DNA of 27,856 bases. It comes from CAYVKY01 sp964452115. GTDB lineage: Bacteria > Bacteroidota > Ignavibacteria > Tepidaquicellales > Tepidaquicellaceae. The position numbers and the translations under genes are program-made. The stretch spans positions 1 through 27,856 of the forward strand of contig CAYVKY010000014.1 of NCBI GenBank assembly GCA_964452115.1. The letters run 5' to 3'. Below, piece after piece: positions 1 through 7,588 of the stretch. How positions within the stretch are numbered: position 1 is the stretch's first letter; each line of letters starts with the position of its first letter. The notes below the pieces were generated by a model. That model did no database searches and was not told where the DNA came from. It saw only the letters and a list, made by a program, of their open reading frames with translations.

Positions 1-16
1 AAAACTGACCAAAGGA

Positions 17-196
17 ATGATTGTTGACTACCTGAAAAGAGTCCTGATAACCGGTGCCGCCGGGTTTATAGGCTCGCATCTTTGTGACAAGTTTCTGCAA
101 AAAGGCTTTGCCGTGGTCGCGATGGATAATTTTCTTACGGGCTGCGGAGAAAATATTTCGCACCTGCTCACCGCCGAGCATTTCACCTTTATCCGC
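17..196 (+). pseudogene. N-terminal fragment of NAD-dependent sugar-nucleotide epimerase/dehydratase (SDR)
   Basis: About 60 residues match the start of extended SDR enzymes of the UDP-glucuronate decarboxylase/dTDP-glucose dehydratase kind: a beta strand, then the dinucleotide-binding motif GAAGFIGSH, the helix ending LCDKFL, the acidic strand end AMDNFLTG and the family-like NISHLL...FTFIR. Such proteins are normally above 300 aa and carry a YxxxK catalytic pair; all of that is missing. After the Arg at 194-196, where the family usually continues with His-Asp, the reading continues into unrelated residues up to a stop at 301, and that stretch is the reverse complement of another gene start (179-286, minus). 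The frame is also open to the left edge, so the true start may lie outside; ATG at 17 is only the first visible one. The fragment cannot make an enzyme. It is either a recombination scar or an assembly chimera at a contig end. Confidence 0.75.
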
Positions 197-286
197 TGCC
201 GGACCGTATCCGTGGCTCATTCCCATACACCCGAGCCCGAGCGCCGACACCTCCAAACCGCTATTACCCAATTTTCTTTTCTTCAT
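179..286 (-). pseudogene. N-terminal fragment of aldo/keto reductase
   Basis: Reading the minus strand from the ATG at 286-284 gives a protein beginning MKKRKLGNSGLEVSALGLG, followed by CMGMSHGYGPAADKGEM. This is the canonical N-terminus of NADPH-dependent aldo/keto reductases of the YghZ/AKR-like type (strand 'KLGxSGLxVSxLGLGCMGMS'). Family resemblance stops near 179; the family would continue with a helix and then FFDTAExYG, which is absent. The fragment lies inside the reading of the SDR fragment on the other strand, and the two share roughly 179-196, where both readings still look family-like. Not functional as seen. Confidence 0.7.
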
Positions 287-482
287 AATCCAAAAATTTA
301 ATAGTTAAAATATTAAACAAAATTACACCCAAAAAAATCGAAATGCTAATAAAATAAATAAATAAAATATAAAGAAATTAGATAGAAAAATGTTAAAGCA
401 ATCCTTATTTTTGAATATTGCCGTAATTTAAGTGAATGTCGCACAATTTAAAATAAATTTAACAGGTTAAACGCTGACATAT

Positions 483-1154
483 ATGAAGTCAAAATTAACA
501 ATAAAAAATCTGATTAAAGAAGCTCAAAATTTTTGCATTACAGAATCAAAATTTGAGAATAAAGATCTATATGGAGTTACTGACGGGAAAGCTGTCGGAA
601 CACATATTGAGCATAAATTCAAAAATTATTTAGATAAGAATTATTCAACAAAAATTGGTTCTTCGGCTAATGGAATTGATTTGCCGTCTGATAATATTAA
701 TACTGATATTAAAGTAACGTCTATTAAGCAACCTCAATCTTCCTGTCCATTTAGAAATGCAAAGCAAAAAATTTTCGGACTTGGATATAATTTATTAGTT
801 TTTGTTTATGATAAAAGAGACGATTCTAAAACTAAAACCTCAATATTGAATTTTGTTAGTTGCTCATTTATATCGAAAGATAGAACTGCTGACTACACAA
901 CAACTTTTAGATTACGCGAAATGGTTAAGGATAAAGCTAATGAAGAAGATATTTTTGCATATCTTGCTGACAGAAACATTCCTGCTGACGATACTGCTAT
1001 ATCTGAATTATCCCGGCAAATCTTGAAAACTCCGCCGGAACAAGGGTATCTTACAATATCCAATGCTTTACAATGGAGATTGCAATATCAACGAATTGTT
1101 GATTTAGACAAAAAAGTTAATGGAATTATCCGAATTGTACATAAAAAGAAATAA
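483..1154 (+). CDS. Type II restriction endonuclease, PD-(D/E)XK fold
   Basis: A 223-aa protein with the pattern of a PD-(D/E)XK nuclease: a helix Glu (E43 in THIEHKF), an acidic Asp in GIDLP (D66), and the strand DIK (D75-K77) continuing as VTSIKQPQSSCPF, then a conserved-looking KQKIFGLGYNLLVFVYDK. I associate the QPQSSCPF/GLGYxLLVFVYDK blocks with a family annotated as type II restriction endonucleases, but the recognition sequence cannot be read from the protein. It would cleave unmethylated DNA in the cytoplasm. The stop is 2 bases before the start of the methyltransferase, so the two are one transcription unit with the nuclease first. Base composition is strongly AT-rich compared with the right half of the window, consistent with transfer. 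A TAnnTTTG match at 406-413 could be the -7 element of its promoter, but no good -33 partner is seen. Confidence 0.8.
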   Translation: MKSKLTIKNLIKEAQNFCITESKFENKDLYGVTDGKAVGTHIEHKFKNYLDKNYSTKIGSSANGIDLPSDNINTDIKVTSIKQPQSSCPFRNAKQKIFGLGYNLLVFVYDKRDDSKTKTSILNFVSCSFISKDRTADYTTTFRLREMVKDKANEEDIFAYLADRNIPADDTAISELSRQILKTPPEQGYLTISNALQWRLQYQRIVDLDKKVNGIIRIVHKKK

Positions 1155-1156
1155 AC

Positions 1157-2938
1157 ATGAAAGTATTCGGAATAAATATGTCTCCTAAGGCAACTGATAT
1201 TCTAAATCAAAAGCTAAACCGTATATCGCTTTTTAACAAAGCAAATGAAATATTATTTGAGGCATTTGGTATTAATCATTTCTTCTCAAATCAGGAAGAG
1301 TATGAACGATTTAAATCTGCAATTACAAATCCTGACGATATTGTATCCGATACAGAAAGACTTGATTACGGTGACTTTCAGACAAATATTGAATTCGCTA
1401 AAACCGTTACGAGTTTTCTTAAGGAAAAAAAAGGTTTGAATCCGCAAATTGTAATAGAGCCAACCTGCGGTAAAGGTAATTTTATTATAGCGGCATTATC
1501 TACATTCAAACAAATTGAAAAAATTATTGGTATAGAAATTTTCATGCCTTATATTTGGGAAACGAAATTTAGTATAATTGATTTTTATATTTCTCATCCT
1601 CAAGAAAAGAAACCAATTATTGAACTTCATCACTTTAATGTTTTCAACTTTAAATTCGGCAGGATATCCGATAAACTTAATAAAGAAATATTGATATTAG
1701 GTAATCCGCCATGGGTTACAAATTCTAAACTAAGTAGTTTGGAGTCAACAAATCTTCCTAAAAAATCTAATTTTAAAAAGCACAACGGGCTTGATGCGAT
1801 TACAGGCAAAGGAAATTTTGACATTGGGGAATATATTACATTAATGATGTTTGATTCATTTCAAAATTCAGCAGGGCACTTAGCTCTATTGGTTAAAAAT
1901 ACTGTGATTAAAAATATTTTAGTTGACCAATACCGAATTAAATATAAGATTTCAGATATAGAGAAATTAAGAATTGACAGCAAAAAAATATTCAATGTAA
2001 ATGTTGAAGCTTCTTTGCTTATTTGTAAATTGAATTCAAAACCGGAGTATATATGTAACGAATATAATTTTAAAGACCAAGAAAAGTTACTGAGGGAATT
2101 TGGATGGGTAAAGAATAAGTTTGTTTCAGATATAAATCTTTATCATCAATATCAAGACATTGACGGTGTTTGCAAGTTTGAATGGAGGCAGGGAATAAAA
2201 CATGACCTTTCTGAAATTATGGAGTTGGATAAAATTAACAGACTGTATGTAAATAAAAAGGATGAAGAAGTTAAGCTTGAGGAAAATATGATTTATGGAA
2301 TATTAAAAAGTTCAGACTTAAAGCAGATAGTAATAAATAAACCAAGAAAATACACAATTGTAACACAAAAGAAAGTTGGAATGGATACATCATATATTGA
2401 ACAAGAATATCAAAAAACTTTTAAATACCTTGAATCTCACAAAGAAAAATTTGAAAAACGAAAGTCAAGCATTTATAAGAATATGCCGAATTTTTCGATA
2501 TTTGGTGTTGGAGATTATTCATTCAAACCATATAAAGTAGCTATTTCAGGTCTTTATAAAACTTTTTCTTTTAGTTTGATTTTACCTTTTAATGAAAAAC
2601 CATTATTGTTAGACGATACATGTTATTTCCTGGGGTTTGATGAAATTGAATATGCAGTTTATACATTCTTACTTTTAAATTCAGATAAGACAAATCAGTT
2701 TTTGCGAGCAATTACATTTCCCGATGCGAAAAGAACATTCACAAAAGAAATATTAATGAGAATTGATTTATTCAAATTAACAAAATCGATATCGCTCTCG
2801 GAATTACAAAATAATTTGGAAAATTTAAACAACAATTACAATATCTCTATATCACTCGGAAAATGGGGAAATTATTTACGAAAATTAAACCCACCAATAT
2901 CATTTGAACAAATGGACATTTTTACTCTTGCAACATAA
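1157..2938 (+). CDS. DNA adenine-N6 methyltransferase, type II RM (class gamma-like)
   Basis: A 593-aa protein with the motifs of an N6-adenine methyltransferase in gamma order: a motif X-like DYGDFQTN (about residues 70-77), SAM-binding motif I EPTCGKGNF (101-109), an acidic strand end GIEIF, and catalytic motif IV GNPPW (182-186). The ~300 residues after motif IV form the target-recognition and C-terminal part, as in Eco57I/TaqI-like enzymes, and show no nuclease motif. It protects the host's sites from the endonuclease encoded 2 bases upstream. Position after the nuclease is less common than methylase first and suggests other control of establishment, but no C-protein gene is visible. Length and motif spacing look intact. 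Confidence 0.88.
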   Translation: MKVFGINMSPKATDILNQKLNRISLFNKANEILFEAFGINHFFSNQEEYERFKSAITNPDDIVSDTERLDYGDFQTNIEFAKTVTSFLKEKKGLNPQIVIEPTCGKGNFIIAALSTFKQIEKIIGIEIFMPYIWETKFSIIDFYISHPQEKKPIIELHHFNVFNFKFGRISDKLNKEILILGNPPWVTNSKLSSLESTNLPKKSNFKKHNGLDAITGKGNFDIGEYITLMMFDSFQNSAGHLALLVKNTVIKNILVDQYRIKYKISDIEKLRIDSKKIFNVNVEASLLICKLNSKPEYICNEYNFKDQEKLLREFGWVKNKFVSDINLYHQYQDIDGVCKFEWRQGIKHDLSEIMELDKINRLYVNKKDEEVKLEENMIYGILKSSDLKQIVINKPRKYTIVTQKKVGMDTSYIEQEYQKTFKYLESHKEKFEKRKSSIYKNMPNFSIFGVGDYSFKPYKVAISGLYKTFSFSLILPFNEKPLLLDDTCYFLGFDEIEYAVYTFLLLNSDKTNQFLRAITFPDAKRTFTKEILMRIDLFKLTKSISLSELQNNLENLNNNYNISISLGKWGNYLRKLNPPISFEQMDIFTLAT

Positions 2939-3011
2939 AAATATGTAGTACATAGTTCTTTATTATAAAAAAGAAAGAGTTTACCAAATGAGGTGAGATA
3001 CCATTTCGTTT

Positions 3012-3086
3012 CTCCGCCATAAATGGCGGAGCTATTCTATATATGTAAATCATATACAGAAGAGTAGCACGGCCATTAATGCCCGT
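3012..3086. repeat. REP-like pair of palindromes between convergent genes
   Basis: Two short dyads lie 37 bases apart. The first (3012-3031) has perfect 9-base arms CTCCGCCAT / ATGGCGGAG around AA. The second (3069-3086) is ACGGCCATT / AATGCCCGT with one mismatch. Both share a GCCAT-AATGGC-like core. Neither is followed by a T-tract, so they are not ordinary intrinsic terminators. The site lies between the convergent methyltransferase and the 289-aa gene, where REP/REPIN-type repeats often accumulate. Confidence 0.5.
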
Positions 3087-3127
3087 AAATTAGGTTAGTT
3101 CCTTCTTATTGTAGGTTTTAGTCCTTT

Positions 3128-3997
3128 TCATCTTAAAGAATACTTACTCTTTAACAATTTATGGTTTTTAACAAAATTTTGCTTAAAATCTTGTAATGAT
3201 TCATATAAAACCTCTTTTGGAAGATTATTCAAATCAATTTTGTACCATAAATTATTTGAAAGCCCTTTCGTTGTCGGGGGATTTATTGTAAATAAATTTT
3301 TATAAAAAGGTTCGTAATAAGCAATGATTTTGTTTATTCCGGAAATGTCAAACTTTGGAGATTTAAATTCTATATAAATTCTAAATCGGTCTTGTGGTAT
3401 TATTTGTGCCTTTCCGTTTTTTATTTTTTGAGGTAAAAAATTACCAGGATTACTTGTCCCATTCCATGTACTCGACCTATATAAAAAATGCAAGTTCATC
3501 CTTTTGAAATGTGATTTTATATCATCAACTATAGCAAAGTATTTATCAAGGTATTTATGTTCAGAAGTCTGTGAGTTTTTTTCATTATTATTTGTTCTTC
3601 CTTTTTGCCACTTCAGGAAGTAGGAAGATAATTGATTAAAATCGATTATTATAAAAAATGATTCTTCTTTATAATAAAATGCAACGCAGTCTTTATGAAA
3701 AGACACGGTTGCATATTTTACACCTTGAACTTTTCCATTGTAAACGTATTTTGTTCTAAATAATTTTCCAACCGATGGTTTAAATCTTGTCTTAACATCT
3801 ACATATTGTTTGTTAACAATAAAGTCCGTTTGGTCATTATGTTTATTAACAAAATCCGATCCTGGATTATATTCGTTATAAATAGTTTTGAACAAAAATT
3901 CTCCCAGACTTCCAACAGTACTTGTTGAATATCCTTTGACTTTATTTATTAATTTCCGCTTAGAAATAACTTTTGGTTCCATTTGCTTATTATTCAT
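3128..3997 (-). CDS. Uncharacterised protein with PD-(D/E)XK nuclease-like N-terminus
   Basis: I do not recognise the family. The 289-aa protein contains GEFLF (E33), TDFIV (D58) and VDVKT (D67-K69) with the spacing of a PD-(D/E)XK core: an early helical Glu, an Asp, then a strand D-x-K. The remainder is rich in aromatic residues and Lys, with no signal peptide or membrane segment, so it should be cytoplasmic. It is AT-rich like the neighbouring RM genes and points towards them. It could be a second restriction endonuclease, a nickase linked to the RM system, or a solitary nuclease. No methylase of its own is adjacent, and I see no zinc or helicase motif. Start ATG at 3997 chosen as the first in frame; an internal Met (residue 6) is an alternative. 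Confidence 0.6.
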   Translation of the reverse strand: MNNKQMEPKVISKRKLINKVKGYSTSTVGSLGEFLFKTIYNEYNPGSDFVNKHNDQTDFIVNKQYVDVKTRFKPSVGKLFRTKYVYNGKVQGVKYATVSFHKDCVAFYYKEESFFIIIDFNQLSSYFLKWQKGRTNNNEKNSQTSEHKYLDKYFAIVDDIKSHFKRMNLHFLYRSSTWNGTSNPGNFLPQKIKNGKAQIIPQDRFRIYIEFKSPKFDISGINKIIAYYEPFYKNLFTINPPTTKGLSNNLWYKIDLNNLPKEVLYESLQDFKQNFVKNHKLLKSKYSLR

Positions 3998-4301
3998 TTA
4001 ATTTAAGATTAATATTATTAAATAAATAGTATATTGCAAAAACTATTCCCAAAATATATTATAATAGAAAAATTATTATTAATTGAAGCACGAATTTCCG
4101 TTTACAACCACGGGATTGTATTAATGCCAACGATTTACCGTTTTAACTGATGTATATGATTTTAATGTATCTAAAAATCATCAGCATTTTGCATTTGATG
4201 ACAATTTTCAGTAGATATTAAATTTTTGAGTTCAAAATTATTAAATAATTATTTAAATTGAGGTTAAGGTGTATTAGTATAATCAGTATTAAAAATTATT
4301 A
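3998..4301. other. AT-rich intergenic stretch, nothing recognised
   Basis: About 300 bases between the nuclease-like gene and the hsdM relic. No ORF with protein-like composition, no strong dyad and no tRNA-like structure was found. It may hold the promoter of the minus-strand gene at 3997 and the dead promoter of the type I locus, but the composition makes AT-rich promoter matches uninformative. Confidence 0.5.
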
Positions 4302-4767
4302 ATGGTGAAACAAGAAAACAGACTCAGGTGAACCATTAGAAAAAAAATTATAAAAGGCAGCAGATAAACTGTGTAAGAATATGGATGCTGCATTCTCTGT
4401 TTCATTTAGCTCCCAATGGTAAAGCAGGTTTTGACTTGTCAAAAGGTTCATTGATAACTCAGACATACAATGAATTTGAAATCAGGAAAGCATTTGTTGA
4501 AAATGATTTGATTGTCTGCGTCGTAAATCTGCCGGTAAAACTTTTTCTGAATACACAGATACCCGCATGTCTTTGGTTTCTGAGCCGCAGCAAAGCAAAG
4601 CACAAACGCAAAATACTTTTTATTGATGCAAGAAATCTCGGGCATCTGATTAACAGGCGGACACGGGAACTGAGCGATGATGATATACAAAAAGTATCAG
4701 ATATATATCACAAATGGCTGAGGAAATTGAATTAAATAAAAGAATTTCAGAGAATTTTAAAGATTAA
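4302..4767 (+). pseudogene. hsdM: Decayed hsdM, type I restriction methylase subunit
   Basis: Pieces of one HsdM lie in order in different frames. The start reads MVKQEN, then in a shifted frame TDSGEPLEKKL, stop (TAA 4351-4353, where the family has Trp), KAADKLCKNMDAA, which is the HsdM N-terminus. At about 4381-4390 the frame shifts again and the text jumps to LFHLAPNGKAGF...LPVKLFLNTQIPACLWFLSRSK...ILFIDARNLGHLINR...SDDDIQKVSDIYHKW, normally several hundred residues downstream; the SAM-binding and NPPF motifs lie in the missing part. At about 4711 it jumps again to AEEIELNKRISENFKD (4717-4767), resembling the HsdM C-terminal helix. So there are two internal deletions, at least two frame changes and one nonsense codon. 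The open piece 4385-4735 could be translated but lacks the catalytic site. It is followed by the ORF6N gene and an hsdS start relic. Confidence 0.85.
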
Positions 4768-4772
4768 AATTA

Positions 4773-5645
4773 ATGCAGGGGGCAAAAGTCATTAGGGTAG
4801 AAGATATACGGAAAAGGATTTATGCGATACATAACAAACAAGTAATGTTCGATAGTGACCTTGCAGCATTTTACGGTGTAGAAACCAAAAGGCTAGACGA
4901 GCAGGTAAAAAGAAATATCGAACGGTTTCCTGAAGAGTTTTGCTTCCGTTTAACTAAAACCGAATTCGATTCTTTGAGGTCGCAAAATGCGACCTCATCA
5001 AAAAGAGGGGGAAGACGTTATCAGCCATATGTTTTCACAGAACAAGGGGTTGCAATGTTATCAGCTATTTTAAAAAGCGACAGAGCTATAAAGGTTAGTA
5101 TTCAAATTATTAATGCATTCGTTGAAATGAGGCATTTTCTTTTAGCGAATGCACAGATATTTCAAAAATTGGACATGCTTGAATTAAAACAAATACAGTC
5201 GGATAAAAAAATAGATTCTGTATTAAATGCACTTGAAAGCAAAAAAATAATGCCAAAACAAGGGATATTTTTTGATGGACAGATTTTTGATGCTTATAAA
5301 TTCGTTTGCGGTATAATCAGGTCTGCGGAACAATCAATAAAATTAATTGATGGATATATTGACGAAACTGTCCTTAATATTTTATCCAAACGTAAAATAA
5401 ATGTAACTGCTACTATTTATACGATATCAATTTCCAGTCAGTTAGCGCTTGACTTAAAAAAATATAATGAACAATATTCTGAAATTATTATAAAAGAATT
5501 TAAGAATTCACATGACAGGTTTATGATAATAGATGATAAAATAGTTTATCACATCGGAGCATCCATAAAAGATCTTGAAAAAAAATGGTTTGCATTCTCG
5601 AAGATGGATATTGATGCATTTTCATTATTATCAAAATTAAAATAA
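4773..5645 (+). CDS. ORF6N domain protein with C-terminal PLD-like domain
   Basis: A 290-aa protein. Residues ~6-100 form an ORF6N domain: VEDIRKRIYAIHNKQVMFDSDLA, YGVETKRLDEQVKRN, FPEEFCFRLT, then VFTEQGVAMLSAIL, a presumed DNA-binding module of phage antirepressor type. Residues ~120-160 look helical and coiled. The C-terminal ~130 residues end with HDRFMIIDDKIVYHIGASIKDL, which resembles the HKD strand-turn-helix region of phospholipase D-like proteins, with His247 but Arg at the usual Lys position. Such ORF6N genes are frequently embedded between hsdM and hsdS; here hsdM and hsdS are both broken while this gene has no stop or frameshift. Its role in type I loci is not established; regulator or accessory nuclease are both possible. 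Start ATG 4773 lies 5 bases after the hsdM relic. Confidence 0.8.
   Translation: MQGAKVIRVEDIRKRIYAIHNKQVMFDSDLAAFYGVETKRLDEQVKRNIERFPEEFCFRLTKTEFDSLRSQNATSSKRGGRRYQPYVFTEQGVAMLSAILKSDRAIKVSIQIINAFVEMRHFLLANAQIFQKLDMLELKQIQSDKKIDSVLNALESKKIMPKQGIFFDGQIFDAYKFVCGIIRSAEQSIKLIDGYIDETVLNILSKRKINVTATIYTISISSQLALDLKKYNEQYSEIIIKEFKNSHDRFMIIDDKIVYHIGASIKDLEKKWFAFSKMDIDAFSLLSKLK
4975..4997. repeat. Perfect inverted repeat inside the ORF6N coding region
   Basis: TGAGGTCGCA / TGCGACCTCA, 10-base arms around AAA. It encodes part of the LRSQNATSS loop between the two halves of the ORF6N domain. A GC-rich perfect dyad stands out in an AT-rich gene. It could be a binding site used for autoregulation or simply constrained coding sequence. 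Confidence 0.6.
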
Positions 5646-5695
5646 TGAAAAAGGAAAAGACCTTGAACATATATTTAATAACGGAGAAAAATTGA

Positions 5696-5752
5696 ATGCA
5701 TGAATGGAAAGAATATAAGATATAAGAAATAGCATGTAAAGAAGAGCTTTAG
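5696..5752 (+). pseudogene. hsdS: Relic of hsdS N-terminus, type I specificity subunit
   Basis: Reading from the ATG at 5696 gives MHEWKEYKI, stop, EIACKEEL, stop. MxEWKEYKIGEIA is the usual start of HsdS, with the first TAA replacing the expected Gly codon. Nothing HsdS-like follows; both target-recognition domains are gone. Between here and 5822 a short open stretch ending FDYEWFLEFREEGKYK is not recognised. Position directly after the ORF6N gene supports the call. Confidence 0.6.
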
Positions 5753-5809
5753 TTCTTTTATGATTAGTCGTTTTGATTATGAATGGTTTTTGGAATTTAG
5801 GGAAGAAGG

Positions 5810-5848
5810 AAAATATAAATAAAATAGGCTCGGAGGGGACTCCGAGCC
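5810..5848 (-). terminator. Intrinsic terminator of the sigma/anti-sigma unit
   Basis: Perfect 9-base stem GGCTCGGAG / CTCCGAGCC around a four-base loop at 5827-5848. On the minus strand it is followed by TATTTTATTTATATTTT, and it lies 50 bases past the stop of the minus-strand gene ending at 5897. Confidence 0.8.
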
Positions 5849-5896
5849 ATGATTTATTGAGGGATATCTTTCAAGCTGTTGGGATAATCTTTGGAA

Positions 5897-7588
5897 TTAG
5901 TTGCCGGATGGGAGAGCGCGTTCGATGCCTTCGCCGGAAGGTTTGGAATCGGACTTCGGAGGCACGGGATAGGACTCTTCGGATTTGTTTCCGGATTTCG
6001 GGGGTTTTGGTGGCTTGGCGATTTTGTAACCGGTGCCGGAGTCTGTGTAGTAGCGCAGCATATTTGTGTCGAGATTTAAGTTTAGTTTCAGGGAGTCGCC
6101 GAGTCCTTTGAGGTCAATCTTGAGCTGCTGCATCTGCTGCTTAAAGTCTTCCATTCCTTTATTAAAATCTTCGGAATTTATGTCAATTTTGAAATCCTTC
6201 ATCTGCTGTTTGAATTCTTCCATTCCTTCTTGGTATTCTTTCATTCCTTCTTTGTATTCTTTCATTTCTTCTTCGTAGTCTTCAATGTCGCCTTTGTTTA
6301 TATCAATCTTCATTTCTTTCATCTGCTGCCTGAGTTCGTCCATTCCCTGTTTGTATTCCTTCATTCCTTCTTGGTATTCTTTCATCCCTTCTTTCATTTC
6401 GTCTTCATAGTCTTTCATCTCTTCCTTGAAGTCCTGCATATTTTCTTCGTAATCATTCAAATTTTCTTTTAAATCCTGCATGCGCTCTTTGTATTCCTCC
6501 ATCCGCTCTTTGTATTCTTCTTTGTTGAAATTTTTCAGCGAGTCGAGATAAGTTTTATTCTGCAGGAAAATCTGATTTTTGAATTCGTTCGAATTCAGCA
6601 TCTCCTTCACAGCCCGCAGAGATTCTTTTACGTTGTCCATAATCGCGCCTAAATTTACTTTGTCAACGATGTTTTCCATCGACTCCATCATTTCGGGTGT
6701 GAATGATTTCTGAATATGTTTGTTGATTTCCGTCTGCAGTGAATCCATTCTGAGCGACTGAATCTTCATTATTCTGTCAACCTGTTTTATGATTTCATCC
6801 GCATCGGGCGCGATGAGAATATTTTTATCTCTGTAATATCTGATAGTGTCGCGCGTCGTGTGATACGATGCGTTCACGATATTGAAACCGGAGGCATTCG
6901 GCACGAAATCATAATTGAAGTTCGACGGCAGTCCCGCAATTTCAAGCTGCTTCGAAATATTGCTGCGCGCAGCGGATTCATCAATGTGCGGTGTATTCAC
7001 CTGAACGTCAAAAAGTTTATTCATCACGTAGGAATAAACCGGTCTGCTGTATGATTCGTCAATCGGAGTTAATTGAATATCTCCGACACCGGAAAGATTT
7101 ACGAGGTCAATCTGAAGTTTATTGATTTTATCGGGGTCGGGGTTCGGAAGTATGAGTTTGAAAACTATGTTAGCTGAATCACCCGGGTCATTGAGTTCCG
7201 CAGTGAGCAGATTTTTATCAATGCCATCAATGCTTTCGAGTTTTTTAATTACGTCTTTGTTTGATTTATTTATCTTCCACGTAAGCACGTTTGCAACCGT
7301 CTGAGACTGCTTTACCGGCACCGTCATCGAAATAGAAACCGCTGCAATCAGAAATATCGCCAGCACAAGCCTTTGCCTGTACCTTGCAAAAATATCAGAC
7401 AGGATGCTTTTTTTCTTTGCAATATATTTTCCGCCCGTAATGCCGCCCGCATTGTCTATCCAATCGAAAAGGGGAATTGACGATGTGTCGTATCTTTCCT
7501 TTTTTACTTCCGAAAAATATTTATCGAGCAGTGCGTCTTTCTGCTCATTTATTTGATTTAATTCCTGAGATGAGTTCAGAGGTTTCAT
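5897..7588 (-). CDS. Putative anti-sigma factor: single-pass membrane protein with heptad-repeat coiled coil
   Basis: A 563-aa protein. Residues 1-72 are cytoplasmic in composition, 73-92 form one membrane segment (RLVLAIFLIAAVSISMTVPV), and the rest should be periplasmic. Residues ~100-350 are mixed alpha/beta; ~357-495 are a charged repeat with Met about every seventh residue (KEYKEGM, KEYQEGM, EEFKQQM), containing three longer units each ending QQMKxxKID(I/L); the C-terminus is Pro/Ser/Lys-rich. The start overlaps the ECF sigma gene by 44 bases, so translation is probably coupled. That gene order, with one transmembrane helix right after a short cytosolic part, is the usual layout of ECF anti-sigma factors. 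No HxxxCxxC zinc motif is present and the sequence does not match an anti-sigma family I know, so the role rests on context. The coiled coil could be a sensor or an envelope spacer. Confidence 0.65.
   Translation of the reverse strand: MKPLNSSQELNQINEQKDALLDKYFSEVKKERYDTSSIPLFDWIDNAGGITGGKYIAKKKSILSDIFARYRQRLVLAIFLIAAVSISMTVPVKQSQTVANVLTWKINKSNKDVIKKLESIDGIDKNLLTAELNDPGDSANIVFKLILPNPDPDKINKLQIDLVNLSGVGDIQLTPIDESYSRPVYSYVMNKLFDVQVNTPHIDESAARSNISKQLEIAGLPSNFNYDFVPNASGFNIVNASYHTTRDTIRYYRDKNILIAPDADEIIKQVDRIMKIQSLRMDSLQTEINKHIQKSFTPEMMESMENIVDKVNLGAIMDNVKESLRAVKEMLNSNEFKNQIFLQNKTYLDSLKNFNKEEYKERMEEYKERMQDLKENLNDYEENMQDFKEEMKDYEDEMKEGMKEYQEGMKEYKQGMDELRQQMKEMKIDINKGDIEDYEEEMKEYKEGMKEYQEGMEEFKQQMKDFKIDINSEDFNKGMEDFKQQMQQLKIDLKGLGDSLKLNLNLDTNMLRYYTDSGTGYKIAKPPKPPKSGNKSEESYPVPPKSDSKPSGEGIERALPSGN
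6104..6520 (-). repeat. Internal coding repeats for the periplasmic coiled coil
   Basis: The segment coding for residues ~357-495 is built from 21-base (7-residue) units such as MKEYKEG and MKEYQEG, arranged in larger blocks of ~120 bases (40 aa) and ~72 bases. Blocks remain similar at DNA level, for example CATTCCTTCTT(T/G)GTATTC recurs near 6243 and 6363, which suggests recent duplication and possible length variation between strains. Confidence 0.75.

Noticed and set aside
4385..4735. A stand-alone 116-aa protein
   Set aside because: It is the middle part of HsdM; preceding and following HsdM pieces in other frames show it is a pseudogene piece.
5773..6111. Open frame of 112 codons on + across the terminator
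   Set aside because: It overlaps the terminator and the end of the minus-strand membrane protein; composition is Arg/Cys/Gly-rich and not protein-like.
6066..6472. Overlapping + frames rich in Phe, Ser and His
   Set aside because: They are the complement of the heptad-repeat coding region; repetition explains the lack of stops.
6104..6520. Regular spacing suggesting a CRISPR array
   Set aside because: The period is 21 bases in frame with a coiled-coil protein and there are no unique spacers. No CRISPR array is visible anywhere in the window.
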